Below, in pieces: positions 1 to 8,216 of a stretch of 64,000 bases of DNA (position 1 is its first letter; each line of letters begins with the position of its first letter). Origin of the DNA: Streptomyces sp. TLI_053 (lineage in GTDB: Bacteria; Actinomycetota; Actinomycetes; Streptomycetales; Streptomycetaceae); the NCBI RefSeq assembly GCF_900105395.1, contig NZ_LT629775.1, positions 6,847,501 to 6,911,500 on the forward strand, read 5' to 3'. A model generated the notes under the pieces. The model made no database searches. It saw only the letters and a program-made list of their open reading frames with translations, and was not told the DNA's origin. The position numbers and the translations under genes were made by a program.

Positions 1-527
1 CGGATCTCCTCGGGGATCCCCGGGTGCAGTTTGGTCAGGCCCTTCACATGGGCCTCGTAGAGCACCGTGCGGTGGTAGTCGGTGCGGGGCGGCCGGTCGG
101 TGCCCCAGTCGAAGTAGGGGTTGATCACCACCGAGTGCATGGTGTGCGGGGCGGAGTCGAGGTCGTTGCGGCGCTCGGGGGCGCCGAAGTGGTAGCCGTA
201 GACCGACTCGTCCCAGTCGATGGTGCCGCTCATCGCCTTGGCGTACGGGTCCAGCAGCAGTTTGGCGCTGTTGTGCCGCTGGCCCAGGCCCGGGTTGTAG
301 GGGCCGTGGACGCGGAATCCGTAGCGCTGGCCCGGCTGGACGCCCGGGAGGTAGGCGTGCCGGACGAAGGCGTCCGTCTCGCGCAGTTCGACGGAGGACT
401 CCGAGCCGTCCTCGTCGAGCAGGCAGAGCTCGATCCGGTCGGCGCTCTCCGAGAACACGGCGAAGTTGGTGCCGGCCCCGTCGTAGGTGGCACCGAGGGG
501 GTAGGAGGTCCCTGGCCAGACCTGCAT
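1..527 (-). CDS. glgX: Glycogen debranching enzyme GlgX, N-terminal part (cut by window edge)
   Basis: The first ~175 codons of a GlgX-type glycogen debranching enzyme (alpha-1,6-glucosidase on limit dextrins). The protein begins MQVWPGTSYPLGATYDGAGT and continues with NFAVFSESADRIELCLLDE, the beta-sandwich CBM48 domain that precedes the GH13 barrel. VLYEAHVKGLT, near the cut, is the start of the barrel. The ATG at 527 has GAGGAA a few bases upstream. The catalytic residues lie beyond the window. The CBM48 signature and the VYEAHVKG-type motif make the family call firm; a TreX/GlgX paralogue is the only alternative. Confidence 0.93.
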   Translation of the reverse strand, partial: MQVWPGTSYPLGATYDGAGTNFAVFSESADRIELCLLDEDGSESSVELRETDAFVRHAYLPGVQPGQRYGFRVHGPYNPGLGQRHNSAKLLLDPYAKAMSGTIDWDESVYGYHFGAPERRNDLDSAPHTMHSVVINPYFDWGTDRPPRTDYHRTVLYEAHVKGLTKLHPGIPEEI

Positions 528-1261
528 GGTTCCTCGACTTCCTTGCGTAGAAGGAGAACTGACGTAAAGTCCGACGGCCGGGCCCGGACCTCGGAGGCAC
601 TCTCTTCCCGGCCTCGCGGCCGGGCATGCGCCGCTCGGGCACCGTGACCCACGGCACACGGCGGCACAGTCCGCATACTCCCCGACGCTTCGCCCGACGG
701 CGGGGCCATTTGTGCCGTATTCGCCCGAACGGGTGTCCGCGCGCGTCGCCGCGGGCCGTGGCCGACAGGCCGAGCCGGTCAACGGGGGGCCGTCGCGGGT
801 GCGTCGCAGGTGCGTCGCGGGCACTCCCGGGTGGGCGCGGGCCGGTGCGGGGTGCGTCGCGGGGTGCGTCGCGGGGTCGGCGCGGGGCCGGTGGGCGCCC
901 TCCCGGGTGGGCAGGCGTCCTCCCGGGTCGGGCCGGCGCCGTCGAGGGGCTTTCGTGGTGGGCGGGGCGGGTGAGACGGTTGGGGTGCCCCGGCGGCCCG
1001 GCCGCCGCCGTGCCCCAACCGGCTGCGGGCGGTTCGCGGCGGGCAGTACCCTTGATCGTCCGGCTGTTCGGGACTCATGGCGATCCATCAGGCGAACCGT
1101 CGGCGAACCGGCGGTGCGCCCCGGTGTGTCGGCGGTGCGTCCCCGGCCGTCCGGTCGTCCGGTGCGCCGAGCGGCCGACCGGCCGGACGGCGGACAGGCG
1201 GTCAGACAGACAGCTCCGAGCGGCCCCGGGCGGCTCACGACAGGAACCAGGTGAGGTGCGC
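528..1261. other. 734-bp spacer between divergent genes, with short GC-rich repeats
   Basis: Spacer between glgX (leftward) and the SAV2148-type gene (rightward). Open frames run through it in several phases, but none has a good start or a recognisable protein. It holds a 7-bp hairpin (607-624, CCCGGCC/GGCCGGG), imperfect repeats of GGTGCGTCGCGG at about 788-885, and further degenerate repeats (CGGCGAACCG, GCGGTGCG) at about 1090-1160. Promoters for both genes should lie here, but I cannot place a convincing -35/-10 pair. Confidence 0.5.
607..624. repeat. Short hairpin upstream of glgX
   Basis: Inverted repeat CCCGGCC-tcgc-GGCCGGG, 7-bp stem and 4-nt loop, about 80 bp upstream of the glgX start. 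Its role is unknown. Confidence 0.4.
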
Positions 1262-2542
1262 ATGGTGTTCCCCGCCGGCGGTCGTGGCGGTGGGCCCGGC
1301 GGCCCCGACCGTGGCGGCGCCCGCAGCGAGGCGCCGACGGTGGTCATGCGCCCCGCCCTGACCGGCGGGCGCTCGCTCGTCCCCGCCCAGGGCGGGCCGG
1401 TCGAGGTCCCCGCGCTCGCCTGGTCCGGCGCCGAGTGGGAGGACGCCTACCAGCGGGTCAGGCTCTCCGGCCGCGCCTACGTCTGGCTCAACCTGGTCGA
1501 GCAGCGGCTCCGCTCGCTCGTCGACGAGGTGCTGCACCCGATCTACGCGCCCGCCCACGGCGAGGACTGGGTCACCGCCGCGGCCGGCCCGGCCGGCGAG
1601 GAGTGGGCGCACCGGGCCGGCGCCGTCCGCGAGGTCAGCCGCCGCAAGGGCTACCTGCTCGACCCGGCCGACGACGACCCGCTGGTCTTCCTCACCCTGC
1701 CGCAGCTGCGCGAACTGATGGTCCAGCACTGGCCCTGCTTCGAGCCGTACCTGGCCGACCGCCGGGAGATCGAGCTGGCCCTCGACGAGCTGGAGGTCGC
1801 CCGGCACGTCGTCTCCCGCAACCGTGTCCTCACCCCGACCGTGCTCGCCCAGGCGGAACGGGCCTCCGCCCGGCTGCTCGCCCTGCTCGACGGCGGCACC
1901 GGGGCCGTGCCCGCGGACGTGGTCGAGTCCCTGGTCGCCGGCCGGTACGCGGACGTCGTCGCCGTCCACCCCGACCGGGTCCGGCTCCAGCGCGACCTGC
2001 CGGTCGAGGACCTCCTCGACGGCGCCCGGCGGCTCGACGCGCTCGGCATCGGCCTCGGCATGCTCTGCCAGAACTACACCGGCAAGCGGCTGGTCCGGCT
2101 CGCCGGCGAGGGCTGCCGGGTCCGCCTGCTCTTCCTCAACCCGGCCAGCAGCGCCGTGCGCCGCCGCGAGCGCGAACTCGGGCTCGGACGCGGCGAGCTG
2201 GGTCGCTCCATCCAGATGAACATCCTGCACGTGCGTCGGGTCCGCGCCGCGCTGCGGGACCAGGGCGGCTTCGAGATCCGGGTGTTCGACGAGACCCCGC
2301 GGTTCACCGCCTACCTGGTCGAGGGCACACCGGCGGGAGCGACGGCCCCCGGCGGCCGGCGGCAGACCCGCGACCTCGGCGTCGTCCAGCCGTACCTGCG
2401 CCGGGCCCGGGGCATGGAATCGCCCGCCCTGGTCCTGCGCGGCGGCGCCGGACAGGAGCCCGGCGGCACCGACGCCGGACTGCTGGAGGTCTACCGCGAG
2501 GAGTTCGAGGGCATCTGGGCGGACTCCCGCCCGGTCTCCTGA
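1262..2542 (+). CDS. SAV2148-type HEPN-domain protein with C-terminal DUF5919-like domain
   Basis: A 426-aa cytoplasmic protein that I recognise as the Streptomyces SAV2148 family. Residues ~55-200 are the HEPN-type part, with LSGRAYVWLNLVEQRLRSLV and SRRKGYLLDPADDDPLVFLT. Residues ~250-360 (RVRLLFLNPASSAVRRRERE) resemble the DUF5919 domain of the regulator at 47835-48755. The C-terminus EGIWADSRPVS is typical of the family. ATG 1262 has AGGTGAGG upstream; the open frame extends to 626, but the upstream part is low-complexity. HEPN domains are often RNases or RNA-binding modules. I cannot see an R-x4-6-H motif clearly, so no activity is claimed. Confidence 0.8.
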   Translation: MVFPAGGRGGGPGGPDRGGARSEAPTVVMRPALTGGRSLVPAQGGPVEVPALAWSGAEWEDAYQRVRLSGRAYVWLNLVEQRLRSLVDEVLHPIYAPAHGEDWVTAAAGPAGEEWAHRAGAVREVSRRKGYLLDPADDDPLVFLTLPQLRELMVQHWPCFEPYLADRREIELALDELEVARHVVSRNRVLTPTVLAQAERASARLLALLDGGTGAVPADVVESLVAGRYADVVAVHPDRVRLQRDLPVEDLLDGARRLDALGIGLGMLCQNYTGKRLVRLAGEGCRVRLLFLNPASSAVRRRERELGLGRGELGRSIQMNILHVRRVRAALRDQGGFEIRVFDETPRFTAYLVEGTPAGATAPGGRRQTRDLGVVQPYLRRARGMESPALVLRGGAGQEPGGTDAGLLEVYREEFEGIWADSRPVS

Positions 2543-2642
2543 ACCGACGCCTCCCCGGGGCGGGTTGCCCCGCCGCCCCCTCCGTTCTCGGTGCCCGGAA
2601 AACCGCTGGCCGGGCGGGCGGGGCGGCTGCGACAGTGCCCGG

Positions 2643-3101
2643 ATGAACAGCACTCCCGACTGGACGCTGCGCCCCGGCCGTCCCGAGGACATCGAGCCGC
2701 TCGCGGCGCTGCGCGCCGAGGTCATGCGCACCGACCTGGTCCGCCTCGGCCGCTACGACGAGGACCGGGTCCGCCGGCGCCTGCGGGAGGGCTTCTCCAC
2801 CCGCTGGACCGCCGTCGTCGAGGTGGCCGGGGTCCTGGCCGGCTGCTGCACCGTCCGCCCCGCCGAGCAGGGCGGACGCCTCCTGGAGCACTTCTACCTC
2901 GACCCGGCCCACCAGGGCGTCGGCCTCGGCGGTGCAGTCCTGCGCCGGCTGCTGGCCGAGACCGACGCGGCCGGCGAGCCGGTGCGGCTGATCGTGCTCC
3001 GGGGCAGCCGCGCCCGCCGCCTCTACGAGCGGCACGGCTTCGCCTTCGAGCGCGAGGACGGGGTCGACGTCCACCTGCTCCGGCCCGCCGGGGAGCGGTA
3101 G
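2643..3101 (+). CDS. GNAT-family N-acetyltransferase
   Basis: A 152-aa single-domain acetyltransferase. Motif A is at residues ~80-100: LEHFYLDPAHQGVGLGG fits the acetyl-CoA pyrophosphate-binding Q/R-x-x-G-x-G/A pattern. The C-terminal LYERHGFAFERE is the usual beta6-alpha4 GNAT signature. The substrate cannot be read from the sequence. ATG 2643 has no good Shine-Dalgarno, but GACAGT lies 6 nt upstream, so a leaderless transcript is possible. It is 100 bp after the HEPN gene and probably separately transcribed. Confidence 0.85.
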   Translation: MNSTPDWTLRPGRPEDIEPLAALRAEVMRTDLVRLGRYDEDRVRRRLREGFSTRWTAVVEVAGVLAGCCTVRPAEQGGRLLEHFYLDPAHQGVGLGGAVLRRLLAETDAAGEPVRLIVLRGSRARRLYERHGFAFEREDGVDVHLLRPAGER

Positions 3102-3165
3102 GCGGGCCCGTTCGGCGGCTCCCCCCTTCGGGCGGCGAGCGGAGGCGGTCCGGGGCGGGCGTTGC

Positions 3166-3171
3166 TAGCGT
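3166..3171 (+). promoter_or_regulatory. -10 element TAGCGT, start of a probable leaderless transcript
   Basis: TAGCGT (in TTGCTAGCGT) lies exactly 7 nt before the ATG at 3179, the geometry of actinobacterial leaderless promoters. No convincing -35 is visible. Confidence 0.5.
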
Positions 3172-3178
3172 CGAATCC

Positions 3179-3247
3179 ATGATCAGCGGCCCGGCACCGG
3201 GTCCGCCCGCGCTCCTGGACCCGCCGCCCCGGAAGGCCCCCCGTTGA
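3179..3247 (+). CDS. Putative 22-aa leader ORF overlapping the peroxidase start
   Basis: ATG 3179 opens a 22-codon frame (MISGPAPGPPALLDPP...) whose TGA at 3245-3247 overlaps the TTG start (3244-3246) of the DyP peroxidase, giving TTGA. A -10-like TAGCGT lies 7 nt upstream. The peroxidase TTG has no Shine-Dalgarno of its own, so translational coupling through this ORF is plausible. It was deduced from geometry alone and has no family match. Confidence 0.4.
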   Translation: MISGPAPGPPALLDPPPRKAPR

Positions 3248-4491
3248 CCAGTCAGTACACGAGCGACCCGGGCGCCCCCGTCGCCTCGCGCCGCAGCTTC
3301 GTCCGCACCGCGCTCGGCGCCGGGGCCGTCGGAGCCCTCGCCCTCGGTACCGCCGGCCCCGCCCCGGGCGCCCCCGCCGCCACCACCGGGCGGATCCCGT
3401 TCCACGGCGTCCACCAGGCCGGCATCCTCAACCCGCCCCCCGGCTACGGCACCTTCCTCGCCCTCGACGTCCACGTCAACGACCGCGCCGCACTCGCCGC
3501 CCTGCTGCGCACCCTCACCGACCGGATCCGCTTCCTCACCGACGGCGGCACCCCGCCCGACCTCGGCCCCGGCGCCGCACCCTCCGACAGCGGCACCCTC
3601 GGCCCCGCCGCCCTGCCCACCGACGACCTCACCGTCACCGTCGGCGTCGGCGCCTCCCTCTTGGACGCCCGCTACGGCCTCGCCGACGCCCGCCCCGCCG
3701 GGCTCACCGCGATGCGCACCTTCCCCAACGACGGCCTGCGCCCCGCCGAATGCCACGGCGACCTCTCCCTCCAGGTCTGCGCCACCAGCCGCGACACCGT
3801 CCAGCACGCGATCCGCCACCTGCTGCGCGGCACCGGCAAGGCGCTCAGCCCGCGCTGGCAGCTCGACGGCTACCAGAACCGGGCCCGTCCGGCCGGCGCC
3901 GCCCGCAACCTGCTGGGCTTCAAGGACGGCATCCAGAACCCCGACACCGGCTCCGCCCAGCAGATGGACGCCCTGGTCTGGGTCGGCGCGGACGCCGGCG
4001 GACCGGCCTGGGCGGTCGGCGGCACCTACCAGGTGATCCGCGCCGTCCGCACCCTGGTCGGCCCCTGGGACGAACTGCCCCTGGGCGAGCAGGAGCGGAT
4101 CATCGGCCGCCGGAAGTCCGACGGCGCCCCGCTCGGCCGCACCAAGGAGGGCGACACCCCCGACTACACCCAGGACCCGAACGGCGCCGTGATCGCCCTC
4201 GACTCCCACATCCGCCTCGCCAACCCCCGCACCGACGCCACCCGCGCCGACCGCATCCTGCGCCGCGCCTTCAACTACGACCGTGGCCTCGACGCGGGCG
4301 GCGTCCCCGAACTCGGCCTCGCCTTCTGCTGCTACCAGCGCGACATCGCCAGGCAGTTCGAGACCGTCCAGACCCGACTGATCGACGAGCCCCTCGCCCG
4401 CTTCCTCCGCCCCACCGGCGGCGGCTACTTCTACGTCCTCCCCGGCGCCCAGGACCCCACCGACTGGCTCGGCCGCACCCTGCTCGGCTAG
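3244..4491 (+). CDS. Tat-exported Dyp-type peroxidase (EfeB/DypA class)
   Basis: A 415-aa secreted haem peroxidase. The N-terminus carries a twin-arginine signal, SRRSFVRTALGAGAVGALALG (residues 15-35), so it should be folded with haem before export. The DyP signature GFKDG is at 225-229, with distal Asp228, and the proximal haem ligand is probably His322 in DSHIRLANP. The order matches DypA/EfeB proteins, which oxidise dyes or phenols and take part in iron-related redox chemistry. No efeU/efeO partner is adjacent. The only workable start is TTG 3244, which overlaps the stop of the leader ORF; the next in-frame candidate would lose the Tat motif. Confidence 0.92.
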   Translation: MTSQYTSDPGAPVASRRSFVRTALGAGAVGALALGTAGPAPGAPAATTGRIPFHGVHQAGILNPPPGYGTFLALDVHVNDRAALAALLRTLTDRIRFLTDGGTPPDLGPGAAPSDSGTLGPAALPTDDLTVTVGVGASLLDARYGLADARPAGLTAMRTFPNDGLRPAECHGDLSLQVCATSRDTVQHAIRHLLRGTGKALSPRWQLDGYQNRARPAGAARNLLGFKDGIQNPDTGSAQQMDALVWVGADAGGPAWAVGGTYQVIRAVRTLVGPWDELPLGEQERIIGRRKSDGAPLGRTKEGDTPDYTQDPNGAVIALDSHIRLANPRTDATRADRILRRAFNYDRGLDAGGVPELGLAFCCYQRDIARQFETVQTRLIDEPLARFLRPTGGGYFYVLPGAQDPTDWLGRTLLG

Positions 4492-4654
4492 GGCGTGGTC
4501 GGAAGTCGCCTGTCCGCATGGGGTTCTATCTCCGCAACAGGATTGACGTCCTCCCGTGGCGCGGGCGGAGCGCCGCTGTGCAAGCTGGCCACGTTGCGCA
4601 GCGGCACCAGGACGGCCGGACCGGCGGTCCCCGCTCCGCGTTCGGGGGATCCCC

Positions 4655-5287
4655 ATGCGGGTACGCAAGACTCTCCTCGGCCTGTCCGCCGCCTCGCTCA
4701 CGGCCCTGATGTGCGCCGTGGCGGTCCCGGGCGTCGCCTCCGCGCAGCCGGCCCTGCCCGCCTCCGCGCTCACCCTGGGCCGGGCGGTCGCCGACACCCA
4801 CGCCGACACCCGCGCCGACGGTCCGCAGCGCGAGGCCGGTGCGCGGCAGGCCGTGACCGGCACCTACATCCGGATCAACAGCCTCTACTCGGTGACGTCG
4901 GGCCAGTGTCTGGACGCCGACGCCAACAACGGCGGCAACGGGACCAAGGTGCAGGTCTGGGGGTGCAACGGGTCCACGCAGCAGGAGTGGATCTCGTGGA
5001 GCGACTACAGCATCGAGAGCGTGCGGTTCCCGGGGATGTGCCTGGACGCGGACACCAACGGGAACGGCGGCAACGGGACCCGGGTCCAGCTGTGGCAGTG
5101 CAACGGCGCCACGCAGCAGAAGTGGTTCGTGCGGGCCAACGACGTCGCGATCTACAACTCGCGGTACAACAACGGCTACAACACCGTGCTGGACCGGGAC
5201 ACGAACGTGTCCGGCAACGGCGCCCAGGCGCAGCTGTGGCAGAAGAACTACCAGTCGCAGCAGTGGTGGAGGATCGTCGGCGCGTAG
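4655..5287 (+). CDS. Secreted ricin-type beta-trefoil lectin
   Basis: A 210-aa exported protein with a Sec signal ending ...PGVASA (about residue 30), a linker of ~35 residues, and one ricin B beta-trefoil. Its three subdomains each carry the Q-x-W hallmark (QQEWIS, QQKWFV, QQWWRI) and the first two have GQCLDAD/GMCLDAD sugar-site motifs. No catalytic domain is attached. It resembles the six-gene cluster at 15837-20680 in architecture but is more divergent and stands alone. ATG 4655 follows GGGGGATCCCC. Carbohydrate binding is inferred from the fold. Confidence 0.88.
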   Translation: MRVRKTLLGLSAASLTALMCAVAVPGVASAQPALPASALTLGRAVADTHADTRADGPQREAGARQAVTGTYIRINSLYSVTSGQCLDADANNGGNGTKVQVWGCNGSTQQEWISWSDYSIESVRFPGMCLDADTNGNGGNGTRVQLWQCNGATQQKWFVRANDVAIYNSRYNNGYNTVLDRDTNVSGNGAQAQLWQKNYQSQQWWRIVGA

Positions 5288-5308
5288 TACCGGTCGTCGG
5301 ACGGCCGG

Positions 5309-5347
5309 AGGAGTCCGCTACCGGGGAGTCCGCTACCGGGGAGTCCG
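5309..5347. repeat. Short tandem repeat, GGAGTCCGCTACCGGG
   Basis: Two full copies and one partial copy of a ~16-bp unit (GGAGTCCGCTACCGGG) lie directly after the lectin gene and run into the terminator stem. Confidence 0.6.
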
Positions 5348-5387
5348 CGCCCCCGGCCCGCCGTGACCGGCGGGCCGGGGGCGCGGA
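5344..5387 (+). terminator. Hairpin terminator after the lectin gene
   Basis: A perfect 20-bp inverted repeat (5344-5363 with 5368-5387) with loop TGAC, 57 bp after the lectin stop. There is no U-tract, as is usual for Streptomyces. Confidence 0.8.
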
Positions 5388-5557
5388 CGCGTTCGCGGGG
5401 CCCGCTGCCGGGGCCGCCCGCGACCGGCCGGTCGGGGTGCCGCCGGCTGGTGCCGCGGGGCTCCGGCGGGCGGGGGTGCGGGCCCCAGCGGCCGGATTGT
5501 CGGAGGGGCGGGTGATGATAGGGGCTGTTCGAGTGGAGGACGGAAGGACGCATTCCT

Positions 5558-6259
5558 ATGAGCTGGTGGCAGCAGCCACTGGTCGGCTTCGACCTGGAGA
5601 CCACGGGTACCGACCCGGCCGTGGACCGGATTGTCACGGCCGCCCTCGTGGACACCGTCGGGGACCGCCGGCTGGATGCCACCGGGTGGCTGCTCGACCC
5701 GGGGGTGCCGATCCCCGCGGAGGCGGCGGCGATCCACGGGATCGGGGACGACCTGGCGCGGGCCAAGGGGCGGCCCGCCAAGGAGGCGGTGGACGAGATA
5801 GCCGGCGCGCTGTGCGCCCGGCTCGCCGAGGGGTGGGCGGTGGTGGCGTTCAACGCCCCGTTCGACCTCTCGATGCTCGACGCCGAGCTGCGCCGGTACG
5901 GGCTGCCGGCGCTGGCCGAGCGGCTCGGCGGGCCGGTCGTGCCGGTGCTCGACGCACTGGTGATCGACCGCGCGGTGGACAAGTACCGCAAGGGCTCGCG
6001 GACCCTGCAGCGGGTCTGCGAGGTGTACGGCGTCGAGCTGACCGACGCCCACGAGGCGGGCAGTGACGCCCTCGCCGCCGTCCGGGTCGCGGTGGCCCTC
6101 GCCGAGCGCTACCCGGACCAGGTCGGCGCCGTCCCGGTGGCCGAGCTCCACGCCCGTCAGGTCGACTGGCACCGGGCCTGGGCCGAGGACCTCCAGGCCT
6201 GGCTCCGCCGGGCCAAGGACCCGGAGGCGGTCATAGACCCCCGCTGGCCTCTGCGCTGA
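5558..6259 (+). CDS. DEDDh 3'-5' exonuclease (DNA polymerase III epsilon-like)
   Basis: A 233-aa exonuclease of the RNase T / epsilon fold. ExoI motif VGFDLETTG gives Asp12 and Glu14, ExoII is in VVAFNAPFDLSMLD, and ExoIII is DAHEAGSDALAA with the His and Asp of the DEDDh class. There is no BRCT or polymerase-binding extension, so it is a free-standing proofreading or repair nuclease rather than DnaQ itself. The ATG is at 5558. The 3' end overlaps the convergent gene by 29 bp. Confidence 0.9.
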   Translation: MSWWQQPLVGFDLETTGTDPAVDRIVTAALVDTVGDRRLDATGWLLDPGVPIPAEAAAIHGIGDDLARAKGRPAKEAVDEIAGALCARLAEGWAVVAFNAPFDLSMLDAELRRYGLPALAERLGGPVVPVLDALVIDRAVDKYRKGSRTLQRVCEVYGVELTDAHEAGSDALAAVRVAVALAERYPDQVGAVPVAELHARQVDWHRAWAEDLQAWLRRAKDPEAVIDPRWPLR

Positions 6260-7091
6260 TCCCGCCCCCGAGCAGCAGGGCCTTGGCGGCGGCGAACTCG
6301 GCGGCGTCGAGGGCGCCCTCGCGCCGGAGCGCGGCGAGGCGTTCGAGGGCGGACACGACACCGCCGTCCTGCGGGGCGGCGGTGCGGGCGGCGATGGTGA
6401 CGTGGAGGTTCTCCGGATCGTCGGGGTGGTAGCGGACCTCGGCGCCGTCGCCGGGGCGCGGGGCGCGGCCGGGCGGGAAGGTGTCGACGGTGGCGGCCGT
6501 GCGGTCGGCTCCGTCGACGGTGCGGAAGCCGACGGTGACGCGCAGCTCGGGGTCCTCGTCGTCGGTCGCCCCGGTGCCGGTGACGCGGGTGATCAGGGCC
6601 GGGACGGTGATGCCCTCCCGGTCCAGCCGCTCCTGTCGTCCGGCGGCCAGCCGGTGGGCGCGCCAGCGCCGGGCGCCGTGCCGGTCCAGGGCGGCGGTGA
6701 GCAGGGCGAGCGGGAGGACGGGCGCGAGCAGCCAGGGCCGGGCGGTCCCCCCGGCGAGGGCCGCGCCGAGCAGGCCGGCGGCCAGGCAGCCGAGCAGGAC
6801 GCCCCGGTCGGAGGTGGCCGAGGGCTCGGTGGTGGGGGCGTCGCCGTGGGCGGTGGTGGCGGCGGCCACCAGGGCCGCCAGCCAGAGCAGCGGCCCGAGG
6901 ACGAGCAGGAGGACGGTGGGCAGGGCGCCGCAGTGCCGTTCGGGGCCGCAGGCGTCGGCGGCGAACGCCCGGACGGCGCCGGTGGCGGTGAGCCAGCCGG
7001 TGGCCGCGGTGAGGACGGCGGTGACGGCGAGTCCGACGATCCGGCCGCGGCTCAGGCGCGGTCCGAGGGCGATGGGGCGATCGGTGGCCAT
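6231..7091 (-). CDS. Membrane protein with DUF3592-like and SHOCT domains
   Basis: A 286-aa protein. About four hydrophobic segments lie in the N-terminal half (IVGLAVTAVLTAATGWL, LPTVLLLVLGPLLWLAALVA, LLGCLAAGLLGAALAG, LLAPVLPLALLTA). A cytoplasmic DUF3592-like beta domain follows (VPALITRVTGTG...VRYHPDDPENLHV), then a C-terminal SHOCT helix pair (LERLAALRREGALDAAEFAAAK). SHOCT domains are oligomerisation modules; the function is otherwise unknown. ATG 7091 has TACACT ending 7 nt upstream, so the transcript is probably leaderless; the open frame continues to 7163. It ends inside the 3' end of the exonuclease gene. Confidence 0.8.
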   Translation of the reverse strand: MATDRPIALGPRLSRGRIVGLAVTAVLTAATGWLTATGAVRAFAADACGPERHCGALPTVLLLVLGPLLWLAALVAAATTAHGDAPTTEPSATSDRGVLLGCLAAGLLGAALAGGTARPWLLAPVLPLALLTAALDRHGARRWRAHRLAAGRQERLDREGITVPALITRVTGTGATDDEDPELRVTVGFRTVDGADRTAATVDTFPPGRAPRPGDGAEVRYHPDDPENLHVTIAARTAAPQDGGVVSALERLAALRREGALDAAEFAAAKALLLGGGISAEASGGL

Positions 7092-7098
7092 GGGCCGG

Positions 7099-7104
7099 AG
7101 TGTA
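7099..7104 (-). promoter_or_regulatory. -10 element TACACT, leaderless geometry
   Basis: On the minus strand TACACT sits 7 nt before the ATG at 7091, consistent with a leaderless promoter. Confidence 0.5.
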
Positions 7105-7149
7105 GGGGGATCCGGCGAACTCCCGGGGTCGTGCCCGCGACGGTGGTGA

Positions 7150-7177
7150 CCGTCCCGCGCCACCGCGCGCGGGACGG
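7150..7177 (-). terminator. Hairpin terminator after the APH-family gene
   Basis: Inverted repeat CCGTCCCGCGC / GCGCGGGACGG (11 bp) just beyond the stop of the leftward gene ending at 7189. Confidence 0.7.
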
Positions 7178-7188
7178 CCGACCGGGCG

Positions 7189-8082
7189 TCAGAACGGGTA
7201 CCAGCGCACCTCGGTGGCGCCGGTCCGCAGCGAGTCCACCCGGCGCCGGAACTCGGCCAGTGCCGCCGGGTTGCCCGGTGCCTGCTGGGCGACCCAGGAG
7301 GCGCTGGCCGTCTCCCTGGCCCCGCGCAGCACCGCGAAGCCGGGCCACTCGCGCACGTCCCAGCCGTACGCCGCGGTGAACTCCCGGTAGTCCGCGTCCG
7401 GCACGCCGTACCGGTCGTGGCTGAGCGCGAGCACCACCAGGTCGTGCTCGCGCAGGTCGTGCGCGACGAACTCCAGGTCGAGCAGGACGGGCCCGTCCGG
7501 GCCGACGTGGACGTTGCGCGGCAGCGCGTCGCCGTGGATCACCCCGGTCGGCAGGTGCGGGACGAGCGCGGCCGCCGCGGCGGCGAAGGAGTCCCGGCGG
7601 TCGCGCAGGAAGTCGACGTCGGCCGGGTCGACGTGGCCCTCGGCGGAGGCGAGCCAGCGCTCGACGGGGGCGAGCAGGTCGCGGCGGCCGAGCGCGAACG
7701 GCGGCTCGGGCAGCCGGTGCACGGCGTGCAGCAGCGGGGCGAGGTCCACCGGGCGGGCGGGCCGTTCGGCGGGGGCGAGCCGGTGCCAGAAGGTGACCGG
7801 GTGCCCTTCGGCGAGCCGGGGCCCGGCGGGCACCGCGTCGTACGGGCGGACCACCGGGACGTCGTGGCCGGCCAGCCAGTCGGCGACGGCGAGTTCACGG
7901 CGGGCCCGGTCGCGCAGTTCGGGCGCGCGGCCGACCTTGGCGACCACGGCCGGGTCGCCGAGGTCGAAGACGGCGTTCTCGCCGAGGGCGAGCAGCCGGG
8001 CGCCGGTGGGTTCGGGCAGGCCGGCGGACTCGCAGGCACGGGCGAGCAGCAGCCGCGCCCGCCCCTCGTCGAAGCGGTGCAT
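7189..8082 (-). CDS. Aminoglycoside phosphotransferase (APH)-family kinase
   Basis: A 297-aa protein kinase-like fold enzyme. It has the catalytic (Brenner) motif GVIHGDALPRNVHVG with the HGDxxxxN pattern, and the metal-binding segment VLLDLEF. The N-terminal lobe has NAVFDLGDPAVVAKVG with the ATP-contacting Lys. The family includes antibiotic and small-molecule kinases, so the substrate is unknown and resistance should not be assumed. I start it at ATG 8082 (MHRFDEGRARLL), where GAAGGA lies upstream at a long spacing. ATG 8130 in the same frame would add 16 residues. Confidence 0.82.
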   Translation of the reverse strand: MHRFDEGRARLLLARACESAGLPEPTGARLLALGENAVFDLGDPAVVAKVGRAPELRDRARRELAVADWLAGHDVPVVRPYDAVPAGPRLAEGHPVTFWHRLAPAERPARPVDLAPLLHAVHRLPEPPFALGRRDLLAPVERWLASAEGHVDPADVDFLRDRRDSFAAAAAALVPHLPTGVIHGDALPRNVHVGPDGPVLLDLEFVAHDLREHDLVVLALSHDRYGVPDADYREFTAAYGWDVREWPGFAVLRGARETASASWVAQQAPGNPAALAEFRRRVDSLRTGATEVRWYPF

Positions 8083-8144
8083 GAGGGTGTTGGTTTCCTT
8101 CGTGACAGCCGGGTGAGGGTGGGCGATCATTCTGGCAAACGGGT

Positions 8145-8173
8145 GCCGGGCCCCGCGCGACGCGGGGCCCGGC
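8145..8173 (-). terminator. Hairpin terminator after the leftward MMPL gene
   Basis: Inverted repeat GCCGGGCCCCGCG-cga-CGCGGGGCCCGGC (13 bp) just beyond the MMPL stop at 8217. Confidence 0.75.
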
Positions 8174-8216
8174 GGTTGTCCGGGGTCTGCGGGCCCGGGG
8201 ACCCGACGGGGAAGGG

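Noticed and set aside
24..647. Open frame on the plus strand opposite glgX
   Set aside because: Antisense to a clear GlgX reading frame; repetitive Val/Gly/Ala composition typical of a shadow frame.
1235..2731. 498-codon open frame on the minus strand
   Set aside because: Antisense to the HEPN-type gene and without recognisable motifs.
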